DNA of 64,000 bases from Brachypodium distachyon (lineage: Eukaryota; Streptophyta; Magnoliopsida; Poales; Poaceae): contig NC_016131.3 in assembly GCF_000005505.3 (NCBI RefSeq), positions 45,841,355 through 45,905,354 on the forward strand, given 5' to 3'. The notes beneath the pieces are model-generated. The model made no database searches. It was not told the origin of the DNA and saw nothing but the letters and a program-made list of their open reading frames with translations. This document shows positions 1 through 11,354 of this stretch, piece after piece (within the stretch, counting starts at the first letter, position 1; each line of letters begins with the position of its first letter). The position numbers and the translations under genes were made by a program.

Positions 1-2012
1 CGTGGTGGGGTTAGCGCGGTAGCGGCGCCGGATTGGCTAGCGGCGATTCTGGTTAAGCACTGAAGATTGCTTTTCGGATATACCCCTGAACCGTTCTAGT
101 TTTACAAATAGGCACTTCTCATTTCCAGGCACATCTCAAAATCCAAATTTCAATTTATAAGCAATCTACTTTCCAGAAAACAAACATTAACATCTACACT
201 AAATACGGTCATACGGAGTATCACTTATGGCCATGGGTGACCATATAATGTTATTTCTGTTGCATATCCGAGATGACAAATATTCCACGACACCGCGAGG
301 GGGTCTGTACAAATAACATAGTTTTGGCTGGTGGTACACTGGTACTGGTGGGGCAGCGGACACGTGAAGAAGCGCCGAGCGGGCTGTGCCTGCGTGTTGG
401 TCCTTTTCAGCGCGCACACGGCAGAAGCTGGACCGGCCAAATTGTCATAATCTTTATCCACTTCGATATAAACTTGCAACGCCTGGATTCCGGCCTGCAT
501 TTATCGAGGAGGTGGATGATGCCCATCGTCGGCCGATGGAGGAGGGACACCCGTTCCGTACATTTCCTTATTCTTCGTTTCCAAACATCATCTCTCTCAG
601 ACTCCCAGTCGTTATCAGCTTATCTCGTCATTCGCATGGGGGTGTGACTTCGTTATCTGTTAGTTTCCAGTTGTTTTCTGGCTGTGATTTTTCACTAGTC
701 TCTCTTTTTCTTTATATGGTCTTCACTACCGCCTCTCTATACAACAGGAATCAGAAAACGTAAAAAGAACATATAATCGAAATATCAAATACTGCTCTCA
801 AATATGTTTACAATCTTCATGACTCCAGAACAATAAATTTAGCAATGATGCGTTTAGTATTTTTTCTTTTCCACTTTTCCTTTCCCTTCCTTTTTTACGT
901 TGTGATCAAGTGTAAGCGCCAAGAACTGCAAATCTCATTATTTTGTGAGCTTTCTCGGTATATAAGCCGAAAAGCAATGGCGCCATTAGCATTCCAGAGT
1001 CTACTAGCGGCATTGTAGTAAATTTCCCATTGCAAAATGGTGCGAAACGATGGCAAGCTAGAATATCTTCCAGCATCATAGGTATACTCTCCCAGCATTC
1101 TTCATAGATTCAACACTTTCATGGCATGGTTTTTCATAGAACCACAATCCAAATACGAAACCAGATAGTAACAGACAGTGGTTGCATCATGACAAAATCC
1201 AAATACACACTACAACAAATGGCGTCAAATATGCATATACAACTGTCAAGGGAAAAAAATGTGTAAATTATTGCACCATACATTGCAATAAAAAGGCAGA
1301 CATAGGGCAGCCAGAGCCAGCATCTAAAAAAAAACTAATCTGCTGCAATAATTTTGAGTGCAACGCAGTTTGATGTGATCTAGATTGAGAGACACTGTAA
1401 AATCGAAAAAGAAAAGGCAAGCTACAATTGCATTTTGCAGCCTTGCATGTGTTGGCATGTACGAGTACTAGAACATTCTTTATTCAATTCATTTTGCTAC
1501 AATAATTATTTGGGAATGCTTCGCTTGTAGACTCCTAACTAATTGATTGCTAAGTATTACAAGAAAATAAACCCCGTTGTTGGATCAAAGATGATACGTC
1601 ATCTGAATTCTCAGGTAAGTGTAAACTCCTAACCAATTGATTGATTGATAAGTATTACAAGAAAATAGACTCCGTCGTTGGATCGAAGATGATAGCTCAT
1701 GAAATTCTCAGGTAACTAACATACCAACTTAGAAGAGGAACCTTCACATATATATCATCTCATTGATTCATCTCAGCTAGCAATCAATGCAGTGCGTGCC
1801 ATAGCTTATGACCCATCTGCTCCTTCAAGTCTGATGAGCACAAATACTGTAGTTAATAATTTGATTACACAAACAAAGAAAATGTATTAAAAACTAAGGA
1901 TGAGTTGTCTCAAAATTCATGGTAAGCAAATATCACTATTTCGATTTTCATAAAACAAGTGATGTCTGAAAAAAATAGAAGAAATTTGTTTTCTTTCCAG
2001 CAGCATATGCTG
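1..2012. other. 3' flank of the EF-Ts gene, no gene recognised
   Basis: This is AT-rich non-coding DNA downstream of the minus-strand EF-Ts gene. The first 60 bases are GC-rich and could be the edge of a gene lying to the left, but too little is present to judge. Open frames between 199 and 763 and at 895-1098 have no recognisable motif. The one clear structure is the tandem duplication described separately at 1528-1714. Confidence 0.5.
1528..1714. repeat. Two-copy direct tandem duplication, about 95 bp per unit
   Basis: Unit 1 (about 1528-1617) and unit 2 (about 1623-1714) share the blocks ACTCCTAAC, AATTGATTG, AAGTATTACAAGAAAATA and ATTCTCAGGTAA, with scattered substitutions and a small indel (ATTG duplicated in unit 2). 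Each unit ends in CTCAGGTAA. The unit shows no terminal inverted repeats, so local duplication is likelier than two transposon insertions. Confidence 0.75.
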
Positions 2013-5000
2013 TTAAGGAAACCTGTACCTCTGAATTCCTTCTCCAACTTCCATCCTGAGAAAATTGGCTATTGTAACTTTAGAACCAATATCCTTCGAC
2101 AAATCATTAAGCACAGTCTGAAAAGGAGATCAAGAAGCTATCAGAGATCACAACTAACTGCACTACATCATCAAAGAAGGAAAATGTTTACCAGCTTACC
2201 TTAATGTTTGTGCTGTCATTGACAACATATTTTTGCTCCAAAAGCACAACTTCTTCAAAGTACTTCCTCAATCGGCCTTCTACCATTTTCTCAATGGCCA
2301 TTTGGGGTTTCCCAGAACTTTCAGCCTAACATGTTACAGAACAGCATTTTATTTCATTTCTTAAGTAGGCATGCACAATACAATTTCACCCTCATAGTAA
2401 GTATGGGTGTAGTTCATGTCTCTAGAATATATTAACTAATAAGTATTGAACTCTTGGAAATAAGCAGTACAATGCTATCATGAACTAGAACTGAACCAAA
2501 CAGTTCCACAGATGTCTTCCATTCCATGATTTCTCGCATCTAGAAATCACCCTACTGTAGTCATTCTCTACTTGATCTCTCACTACCTTTTGTCTATAAA
2601 GATAGCAAGGGAGAACTTAAATAACATTAATCTAAAGGTGCATGAGGCAAATCGTTCTAGTGCAGAATGAAACAAATGTGAATATGAACAAGGTACCTGA
2701 GTTCGGAGTACGTCACACTCATTTTCTAAAGCTGCGGCAGAAACCTGTTCTTTTGATAAAAATAATGGTTTTGCTGCAACAATATGCATTGCAATAGATG
2801 AGCCGACTCCCTTGAGGGCCTCAATGGGTACTTTGCTATCTTCGACTTCCAATGTGACAAGTCCAGCCATGCGTCCCAAACCTGAAGGACACAAATTGTA
2901 TCATCTAAATGAATGAGCAACTGATTTATTTGTCAAAAACATAATTTGAAAGACCTTCATATTATTAGGAGAAAATAGAAGACAGAGCGCTCACAGGAAT
3001 CAAATCTTCTATATCTAAGTAGAAGCAACCCACTACATGATTTCTCTAAACATGCAAGCATGCCACATCATCACATAATTAATTTGTTCACACCTATTTA
3101 GTGGAAAACTCATACTTTTGCACATGCATGCATATTACTTCAATCAAGTTATTCCCACTAAGTGAAGAATGTACAATTTTATTATATGTTTTCAATTTTG
3201 AATACTCTTTACGTTAACTAAAAATTTCCGCAACAACGTGCGGGGCATCATCTAGTTAATAACAGAGTTTGGCTGGCTCAGTGAAGAGACCATGAGTAGA
3301 ATTAATCAAGTGTGCAAATATATTGTATTGCCAGGAGTACAAAAATGTAATTCCAATGTTTTTCTTTTTTGTATTGGTAGTTATCATTCAACAATGACTG
3401 TCAAAACTGCAGTTCATCACAATTACAATTGTAAAAAGAGCTTTACCCCCGTTACCAATTTTAAAAATACTTACAGGCATCAGCGTATAACCTAACATGA
3501 GAGACTAATAATTACGACTACGGGAAGGTGGAATGGAAAATCTAGTATGATGTCCAGTAGTCAAAATTCAGATAAAAATGATGATACAAACAAGCTGTGG
3601 ACCAACATGTTCCATAATCAGTAGAAACTTTTGTTGATTATGTTTAATCAAACTTAGCAGAAGACTGAAACATTAATTCTACAAAAATTTATTGATTAAA
3701 CTCAAAGAGCTGAGATCTCAGCTCATTATTCACGCACCTGGCTGAGGACAAGTATGCAGATAAGATGAAACAACACCATGCCCACTTGTGGATAATATAA
3801 GGCCTCGTCTGAACTTTACATTCTCCCCAACCATGGCAGCGACTTCTGTAACAGCACTTTGGACAGTTGCCTCCCCATTGAATTTAGGGTGATCAAGATT
3901 CATGCTCATGTTCTGTAAGATTGGGAGAAATGTACTATTCGTTATACACGTGTCATTGCTAGCAGTCTTTCATATCCGTTTTCTCTAACTAATGGTTTGA
4001 GATACTCAGATACATAAGATGATAACACTACATAAATTATTGACACTAACTAGGTATGATTAATTTATCATATGCTGATGCTGAACAGATACAAGTGCTG
4101 TATGCACTGCAACACCTGAAACAGATCCAAACTGTTCCCCAAGTAAAAAAAAGTGTTCCCCAAGTAATGTAGCAGAAGTAAAACAGACAACCCAACCAAA
4201 AAACCCAGAAGTTGTTTTCTCCATTTGAAATAACTTGATACTTGTAACCAATACCAACATAACAGAAAGATGATGAACCCTCCAAAGCATAACCATGCAT
4301 TAATTTACCCATTCCTCACCATTACAGCTCAACTAAACCTTTACCTCTTACAAACTAATCTTCTGAGCATATACTTACGAAGTAAAACCATCACAAGACA
4401 TATATGTCTTAATTGCAAGGCTACATCAGCTTTCTTTATGTAAACTTCTGCGGGCATTGCAAACCTTTCATTTCTACAATGATCAATATCTACAAATTCA
4501 ACTGTTGCAAACCCTTTCAGTGATGGCATCTATAACTAGTAAATCATTCTACAATTTTTTCCTTGTATTTAGCCAATATAACAATATGATCAAAAGTAAC
4601 TTAACACTCTATTACTTCATAAATCACCCTGTAGAATATATTTACACTACCAAAAATTCATAGGTTGCTGAATGGTGCAGTTCTCCCGTTCATCACCATC
4701 AAAACCTCCTACCGTCCTATAAATCTATAAGAAAAAAGCAGACAATAAACTACCTTGGCAACACACAAGTTAATTTATTCACGACCAAAGTCTGAACATA
4801 AAACGTTCGTTCCACATACTTTTCAGTTTTTCATAGCCCTCCCGCCTCACACCCCTTCAGTTTTCTAGTTGCCGCCAGGAACAAGGCCTGGCAGGACCCA
4901 CCGGCTCTCGCTGAATGCTAGGCTCAATTTGGCTGCCAGTGGCACGACAGAATGATAGTGACACATGGCGGGCTGGTTGTCTCTGAGGGTGCTGCGGTAC

Positions 5001-6912
5001 AGCACACAGGTCAAGCATGGAGCAGAGTTCCGTGCTGCAGCAGAGCTCAGCTGATGGCGATGGAGCCATGGGCATGTGGTAGGCTCAGCATGGCAATGAA
5101 GCCAGGAGACAAAAATGGCCAGAGCAATACAGGGCACCGAGGCCAAGGCAAGGGCATCACATGGGTTGAAGTTGCAATAGCAGCTTGACAAGCTGGGGTA
5201 ATACAATTTCCTTTTGTTGAACTAATTTACGGAATCTAATGACTGCAGGGCTTAAAAGAGATCCTAATATGCCACTACAATGCTGAGCACGAATTTGATC
5301 ACAAAGTCTATTTACATGGAGCCCAAGTCAATATAGAACTTCATGTAACTTCAATCCAATAAATCGGAAACTTGTACGATCGAATCCAAATGTATTAATG
5401 GTAGACTTAATGGAACTTCTGTTAACGAGACAATTAAACTATATTGAAGATCGATTATTGTAAAACCTGTTGGGTAAGAAGATAGAAAGGAATCAACAAT
5501 GGGTGATCACCTACCTCCAAATATTCAGGGCCGAAAGGAAAAACCATTTCACCAGGAGTTTGGGTCGATAAAGCCATCTTTGCCAAAGAGGAAGCCTGCA
5601 TGGTGAATGGAAGAAGAAAAAATGAATGTTATTGACCCTGTATCCCTATGAGACCATAGATGATCAGTGCAGGTGTGTGGTGTCCAATACAATACCAAAA
5701 GCATTAACATCCTGCAAAATAACATTGCAAGGAGAGACTTCAAGAGTACAACTGCAAAAAAGTTTGACGTTGCATCTCCTAAAAAATAGATAACCAAACA
5801 TGAAAACCTACAAACTGATTAACAAATGGGAAGAATTTGTGAAGGTTTTCATTGCCATTTGATATACCAGAAGGTCAGAACCGACTTGATATATCTACAT
5901 GCTCAAATACGAACATAACTCTTAGTATATCCAGCAAAAAGGAATCAGGGGTGGCACAAGAGGAAGCCAAAAATCCTCTTAAAGAAGAAATCAAGAAGCA
6001 AAAAAAAGCATACCAGGGCACTAATAGAAACATGTTGAACAACCACTACCAGCACACAGTATTATGACTACAGAACTAAAACTGAGATAAGAAAATTTAG
6101 CATGCAACCAGTTTGCGAACAAAGCCTGGAAAGTTAGCTGACAGCCTCACTTTTGCATTTGAACATCTTTTTTCTAAAATAAACTGATACTATCCAATTC
6201 ATGAAGAATGATTTGTCCATATTAAATAGCAAGGAAACCAATTATATAATTCCATGTACTCGCATTCAGGATATGAAACCCAAATAAACTTGCCTAAGAA
6301 TTCCTCTTAAGCCACTAATACATTTTGCTGCGAAATAAAAGTACTAAGCTCCAATTATTCAGACCAAGTGAGGGTAAAACTAACCAGATACTGGAAAACA
6401 TCATTTCTTGCCACAAAATCAGTCTCACAGTTAAGCTCAACAATAGCAGCCCTTTTCTCGTCTTGTGCAATTGCTAGCAAACCTTCGGCAGCAGTTCGCG
6501 AAGATTTTTTGGCAGCAAGAACGACTCCTCTCTTCCTTAGGTCCTTCTGTGCAGCTTCTGAGAGAAGTCAACAGACTATGATGAGAGTACAAAATATAAA
6601 CAAATATGGCAATTAAAATGCTATTGCAATTAGAAAGAAAAGCTAACCAATATTCCAATTGCAATTAACTAGGGAAGCCTTGACATCTTTGAATGGAGCA
6701 CTCGTTCTTATACGGAGTTGTTTAATAAGATTTGTCTGCTCAGAAGCAGGCACTTCGGAGCTAAATCCCCTAAGAAGCATGGCACTTTTCGGAACATGAC
6801 TGGTCAACATGTGAGTTTGAGATGCCACTGAAGAGTATCCCTTAGCAGCTTGTTGTTGAGCACGAAACAGAAGCCCTACTATGGGTCTTCTAGCACCTTG
6901 ACCCCAAGCCAT
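2013..6912 (-). CDS. Elongation factor Ts, mitochondrial (7 coding exons)
   Basis: EF-Ts is the guanine-nucleotide exchange factor that recycles EF-Tu during organelle translation. I read coding exons, in gene order, at 6912-6648, 6557-6385, 5595-5515, 3912-3738, 2881-2697, 2325-2200 and 2117-2013. All have GT donors and AG acceptors, and the summed length of 1110 nt stays in frame (369 aa). Exon 1 carries an Arg-rich, acidic-poor N-terminus fitting a mitochondrial presequence, then the UBA-like segment '[20 protein letters not shown]'. Exon 2 holds the family signature TDFVARND. Later exons carry the dimerisation-core matches ([34 protein letters not shown]). ATG 6912 is chosen because a 3' splice site (GTGCAG) ends at 6925, so upstream in-frame codons are intronic. 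A 5'-UTR exon ends at a GTAGCA donor near 7973, giving a UTR intron of about 1 kb. The last residues ([10 protein letters not shown]) are less certain, because AG|GTACAG there could be another donor. Confidence 0.9.
3005..3256 (+). mobile_element. Short non-autonomous Helitron in an EF-Ts intron
   Basis: The right end has the Helitron hallmarks: a GC hairpin (CCGCA ... TGCGG, 3228-3243), then a short spacer, then CTAGT at 3252-3256 followed by a host T. A matching left end, TCTTCTATATCTAAGTAG preceded by a host A, sits at 3005, giving a roughly 250-bp element between A and T with no target duplication, as expected for Helitrons. It carries no coding capacity. The left end is less certain than the right. 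Confidence 0.6.
4856..5210. other. GC-rich insert inside the 1.6-kb EF-Ts intron
   Basis: This block of the intron between exons at 3912 and 5515 is clearly richer in G and C than the AT-rich intron around it and is open on both strands for 70-110 codons. I recognise no protein motif, terminal repeat or target duplication. It may be an old transposon fragment or captured sequence. Confidence 0.35.
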
Positions 6913-7507
6913 TCTGAGATTGTGCTGCACCACATATCAGATAGATGCAATACTTTTAGTAATTAGTAAACCAATGAACATTTGCAGCAGCAATATTTTT
7001 TCCAGTTATAACACAATTCCATTCTATCCACAAATCATATACCCTTGGTAGGTTTAAACTTGGTTGCTCAAGCAAAGACCATAACAAGAAAATTACAACT
7101 GAAACAAATCAACCGAATAAAATTAGGGCCAACTAACAAAAGAAACCAGACAGTACATATCTCCCACTAAAGAAGTAAAGAGGGAAAGGGGCAGGGGAAA
7201 CGAGCTCTTCAAGGTGGCACTCTTCGAGCATGGGGTGGGTGCTTGGATTCCTCCTTCACTCGCCTCAACTACTAGTCTAGGGCTCCACCTTGACTCATCT
7301 TGCCACTGCCTTCATGACTAGTCATCATTTTCGCTTCCCATTCCAGGCATCTTGCAAATCAAAAGATACCACCCAAAAGCAAACTCTCATCTTTCAGAAG
7401 TGACATTGAACATCCTCCTGCCGGTGAACCCCGCCTTGAAGGAGCTCGTGTCCCAAGCTACTTACCCCCTTTAGAAGCCCTACAATTTTGGCAAGATATC
7501 CATCACG

Positions 7508-7617
7508 GCTGAAATGTGATTGCAAATGGGTTGATAGAATGACAGGTGAGAGGCTCAGATTAGCTAAAATGTGATTGCAAATGGGTTGATAGAATTACAG
7601 GTGAGAGGCTCAGATTA
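7508..7617. repeat. Perfectly phased 55-bp tandem duplication
   Basis: Two adjacent 55-bp units (7508-7562 and 7563-7617) differ at only a couple of positions. Each contains ATGTGATTGCAAATGGGTTG and ACAGGTGAGAGGCTCAGATTA. They lie within the 5'-UTR intron of the EF-Ts gene. The near identity implies a recent local duplication. Confidence 0.9.
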
Positions 7618-7973
7618 TGCCGACTATACTGTTTGAACTTCAAAGAAACTACAAGGGTTGTACCAGATTAATTTCAGCAATACGAACATTATCCAACACG
7701 CAAATAAGACAGAAATAAGAACGTAAGCACCCTTCAGTATAATACAGTGCCAGACAATGCATAAAAATAAGAAAGTAGTAGTAACAAACTAGAAAATCGC
7801 ATCACACAAGATGGACAGCCCATCCATGAGAGAAAAAAAGAAAACAGCGCCTTGAAGGGCCAAATCACAGTGGTGCACATCAGAACATCGCCCCCTGGTT
7901 CCTGTTCAACCGATCTACACAGCACCGAATAGAGGGCTAGAGAGCGGGGAGAGGTAGATTCCTAAGTGCTACC

Positions 7974-8487
7974 TTCTTGCGGTCGAAACGGAGAGGTGGT
8001 ACTGGGGCGGGCGGGATGGAGGCGGCGGAAAAGGATCGGCGGAGAGGCGGCGATCGGTCGGCTTGAAGAATGGGAGCGGGCAGGGCTGCAGCGGTTGGCG
8101 GCTTCGCCGGCTAGGGTAGCAGTCAAGTGTCAACCGTGCGGGAGTGGTGCGGCCGTGCGGAACTGCGAGGGAGACGAGAGTTGGTGTTGGGCCAGGTTTA
8201 GTTGGTGAGTTGGGCTAGGCCCAAATTCTACTGGGCTGCTAAGTTTTTCTGTTTAAATCGGACCGATGATCCGACCATGCTTACACATATCAGGCAGTGT
8301 CGGATTCTCAAAAAAAAATATCAGGCAGTGTCATTCCTCTCCAAAAAAAAATCTGGCCGTGTCATCTGTGACGGTCTATCTCCGATCGGACGGTGACCCT
8401 AGTCTTCACCGTTTGAACAAGCGACCAAGGCACCAAGCCCCACTCCCCGGCGTCCCCGCACAGCCCCGCGTCCCCGCCACGGCAACG
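7974..8487. promoter_or_regulatory. Shared head-to-head promoter region, EF-Ts / DYW PPR
   Basis: The minus-strand EF-Ts transcript begins with a UTR exon that ends at the donor near 7973, and the plus-strand PPR reading frame starts at 8488. Both genes therefore start within about 500 bp of each other, pointing apart. The interval is GC-rich near 8000-8190 with no clear TATA box, as is common for housekeeping genes. Two A-runs (near 8310 and 8345) flank imperfect copies of TCAGGCAGTGTC / TGGCCGTGTC. Transcription starts are inferred, not seen. Confidence 0.5.
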
Positions 8488-10878
8488 ATGCCTTCACCCC
8501 GCCCCATCGTCCCGCCGCCCTCCGCCACCGCGCTCTTCGCCGACGCCGGAGCCCTCCGCCGCTCGTACCTACGTCTCATCTCCCTCTCTTCTACCCTCGG
8601 CCACCTGGACCAGCTCCTCGCCGTCTCCCTCGCCTCGGGCCACTACACCCTCGACCACGCCCCGGCCTCCTCGCTCCTCCTCCGCTACGCCTCCCTCCGC
8701 TCCCCTCCCGCCCACCTCCTCCGCCTCTACCGCGCCTTCCCCCGCCCCGACCGCTTCCTACGCAATTCCCTCCTCCGCTCTCTCCCGACTCTCCGTGCCG
8801 ACCTCCTCTTCCCTTCCCCGGACTCCTTCTCCTTCGCTTTCGCTGCGACCTCGCTCGCCTCTTCCTGCTCCCGTGGTGGTATCTCCCCTCCTTCTGCCGC
8901 CTCGGCCGCCCTACGCCCGCTGCACGCGCTTGCCGTGGCTTCCGGGTTCGCTGCGGACAACTTCGTGGCGTCGGCCTTGGCCAAGCTGTACTTCACGCTG
9001 TCCAGAGGCAACGACGCACGCAAGGTGTTCGACGCGGTTCCGTCACCGGACACCGTCCTTTGGAACACGCTGCTCGCTGGGCTGTCCGGTTCGGAGGCCC
9101 TGGAGGCGTTCGTGCGGATGGCAGGCGCAGGGTCGGTGCGGCCTGACTCGACCACGCTGGCTTCCGTCCTGCCGGCGGCCGCCGAGGTGGCGAATACGAC
9201 GATGGGACGGTGCGTGCATGCGTTCGGGGAGAAATGTGGATTGGCACAGCACGAGCATGTTGTGACGGGGTTGATCTCTCTGTACGCCAAGTGCGGAGAC
9301 ATGGAATGTGCACGGCATCTCTTTGACAGAATGGAAGGGCCGGATTTGGTCACATACAATGCCTTGATCTCAGGCTACTCGATTAATGGCATGGTTGGAT
9401 CATCTGTGGAGCTGTTCAAGGAGCTGGTGGGCATGGGATTGAGGCCAAGCTCGAGCACGCTGGTAGCACTGATCCCCGTGCACAGTCCATTCGGGCATGA
9501 ACCACTTGCTGGGTGCTTGCATGCACATGTTGTCAAGGCCGGTTTGGATGCCAATGCTCCTGTATCGACAGCACTGACAACTCTGTACTGTAGGTTCAAC
9601 GATATGGATTCTGCAAGGAGGGCCTTTGATGCAATGCCTGAAAAAACCATGGAATCATGGAATGCTATGATATCAGGGTATGCCCAGAATGGTTTGACAG
9701 AGATGGCTGTTGCACTCTTCCAGCAAATGCAGGCGCTCAATGTGCGACCGAATCCGCTCACCATCTCGAGCGCTCTGTCGGCCTGTGCACAGCTTGGAGC
9801 TTTGTCACTGGGAAAGTGGGTACACAAGATCATTGCCAATGAGAAACTCGAGCTCAACGTTTATGTCATGACAGCGCTCATTGACATGTATGTGAAATGT
9901 GGTAGCATTGCTGAAGCTCGGTGCATCTTTGACAGCATGGACAACAAGAATGTGGTATCCTGGAATGTGATGATCTCTGGATATGGCCTACATGGTCAAG
10001 GCGCCGAAGCTTTGAAGCTCTACAAGGACATGATGGATGCACACCTCCATCCAACGAGCTCCACCTTCTTGTCGGTACTCTACGCGTGCAGCCATGGAGG
10101 ATTGGTCAAGGAAGGGACGACAGTCTTCCGGTCAATGACCAGTGATTACGGGATCACTCCAGGCATCGAGCACTGCACTTGCATGGTGGACCTTCTTGGC
10201 AGAGCTGGCCAGCTCAAGGAGGCTTTTGAGCTCATCTCCGAGTTCCCCAAGAGCGCCGTTGGACCTGGCATATGGGGGGCTTTACTTGGTGCTTGCATGG
10301 TTCATAAAGATGGCGACCTTGCAAAATTGGCCTCCCAGAAGTTGTTTGAACTAGAACCTGAGAACACCGGCTACTATGTACTGCTCTCCAATCTGTACAC
10401 ATCAAAGAAGCAGTACTCTGAAGCAGCTGTGGTTAGGCAGGAGGCCAAGAGCAGGAAGCTGGTGAAAACACCAGGATGTACTCTAATCGAGATAGGTGAC
10501 AGACCGCATGTCTTCATGGCTGGTGACCGTGCCCACCCACAGTCAGATGCCATCTACTTGTACTTGGAGAAGCTAACTGCAAAGATGATTGAGGCTGGTT
10601 ACCGACCTGACACGGAGGCCGCATTATACGATGTCGAGGAGGAAGAGAAGGAGCATATGGTGAAGGTGCACAGCGAGAAGCTGGCCATCGCCTTTGGGTT
10701 GCTCAATACAGAACCTGGGACAGAGATCAGGATCATCAAGAACCTTAGGGTGTGCCTCGACTGCCATAATGCCACCAAGATTATATCCAAGGTAACACAG
10801 AGGCTGATTGTGGTTAGAGACGCGTCAAGATTTCACCATTTCAGAGATGGGGTTTGCTCCTGTGGTGATTACTGGTGA
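8488..10878 (+). CDS. Pentatricopeptide repeat protein, DYW subclass
   Basis: The gene is a single uninterrupted exon of 796 codons. The longer open frame reaches 8266, but the first ATG in sensible context is at 8488, followed by a Ser/Pro/Ala/Arg-rich leader suited to organelle import. PLS-type PPR units run through most of the protein (for example LYAKCGDMECARHLFDRM, SWNAMISGYAQNG, ALIDMYVKCGSIAEARCIF). The C-terminus has the E region with the PG box (KTPGC), then the DYW cytidine-deaminase domain with the zinc-site motifs HSEKLA and CLDCH and the terminal CGDYW. Such proteins bind single organelle RNA sites and catalyse C-to-U editing. The order of repeats resembles Arabidopsis At4g30700 (DYW9) from memory, but the ortholog is not proven. 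It shares a start region with EF-Ts. Confidence 0.95.
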   Translation: MPSPRPIVPPPSATALFADAGALRRSYLRLISLSSTLGHLDQLLAVSLASGHYTLDHAPASSLLLRYASLRSPPAHLLRLYRAFPRPDRFLRNSLLRSLPTLRADLLFPSPDSFSFAFAATSLASSCSRGGISPPSAASAALRPLHALAVASGFAADNFVASALAKLYFTLSRGNDARKVFDAVPSPDTVLWNTLLAGLSGSEALEAFVRMAGAGSVRPDSTTLASVLPAAAEVANTTMGRCVHAFGEKCGLAQHEHVVTGLISLYAKCGDMECARHLFDRMEGPDLVTYNALISGYSINGMVGSSVELFKELVGMGLRPSSSTLVALIPVHSPFGHEPLAGCLHAHVVKAGLDANAPVSTALTTLYCRFNDMDSARRAFDAMPEKTMESWNAMISGYAQNGLTEMAVALFQQMQALNVRPNPLTISSALSACAQLGALSLGKWVHKIIANEKLELNVYVMTALIDMYVKCGSIAEARCIFDSMDNKNVVSWNVMISGYGLHGQGAEALKLYKDMMDAHLHPTSSTFLSVLYACSHGGLVKEGTTVFRSMTSDYGITPGIEHCTCMVDLLGRAGQLKEAFELISEFPKSAVGPGIWGALLGACMVHKDGDLAKLASQKLFELEPENTGYYVLLSNLYTSKKQYSEAAVVRQEAKSRKLVKTPGCTLIEIGDRPHVFMAGDRAHPQSDAIYLYLEKLTAKMIEAGYRPDTEAALYDVEEEEKEHMVKVHSEKLAIAFGLLNTEPGTEIRIIKNLRVCLDCHNATKIISKVTQRLIVVRDASRFHHFRDGVCSCGDYW

Positions 10879-11354
10879 TTCACTGGGAATGCCTCTGAAC
10901 TCTTAACAGATCATTAGTGAATTCTTTTGAGGTAATCCTCTCTGGAGAGCATTAATGAGCTAAAATGTTTTGGAACAATAGGGCGTCAATTTTTTTGGAG
11001 CCGAGAGAATTATCAGAACTGCTTGGTAACAAAGCACACTCCATTTTGGTCTTTCCCAACAAGAGACAATATTTTCCTAACTGGTAGACACTCGCGCCAT
11101 CATACTGCAGATTTTACTGACTTGTGACAAAGCTCAAGTGCATAGTGCTGAAATTAGAACTCTTGTAGTAGACTAGTAAATTGTATCAGATTGCCAATTG
11201 GCGTAAGATGTGGGCTACAGAATAAATTATGACTTCTGCACAAGAAAATATGGTTAAAAATGTTGCCCAGAATTGCTAGAAGCAAACACAATCTTTATTG
11301 CTTGCTTTCCCTATAACATTTTATTACTTCTACACCATGCATTCTCAAGGAAAG
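10879..11354. other. 3' flank between PPR gene and small gene, nothing seen
   Basis: This AT-rich sequence follows the DYW PPR stop codon. It probably holds the 3' UTRs of the two convergent transcription units. No repeat, RNA gene or coding motif was recognised. Confidence 0.5.

Noticed and set aside
273..763. Overlapping plus-strand frames of 124-125 codons
   Set aside because: No recognisable motif, no splice or codon-bias support, and the frames overlap each other.
1208..1240. CACTA transposon end (CACTACAACAAATGG)
   Set aside because: Only one end is present and no partner or 3-bp duplication was found.
8727..9359. 210-codon minus-strand frame inside the DYW PPR gene
   Set aside because: It is the complement of a GC-rich coding exon; composition explains the open frame.
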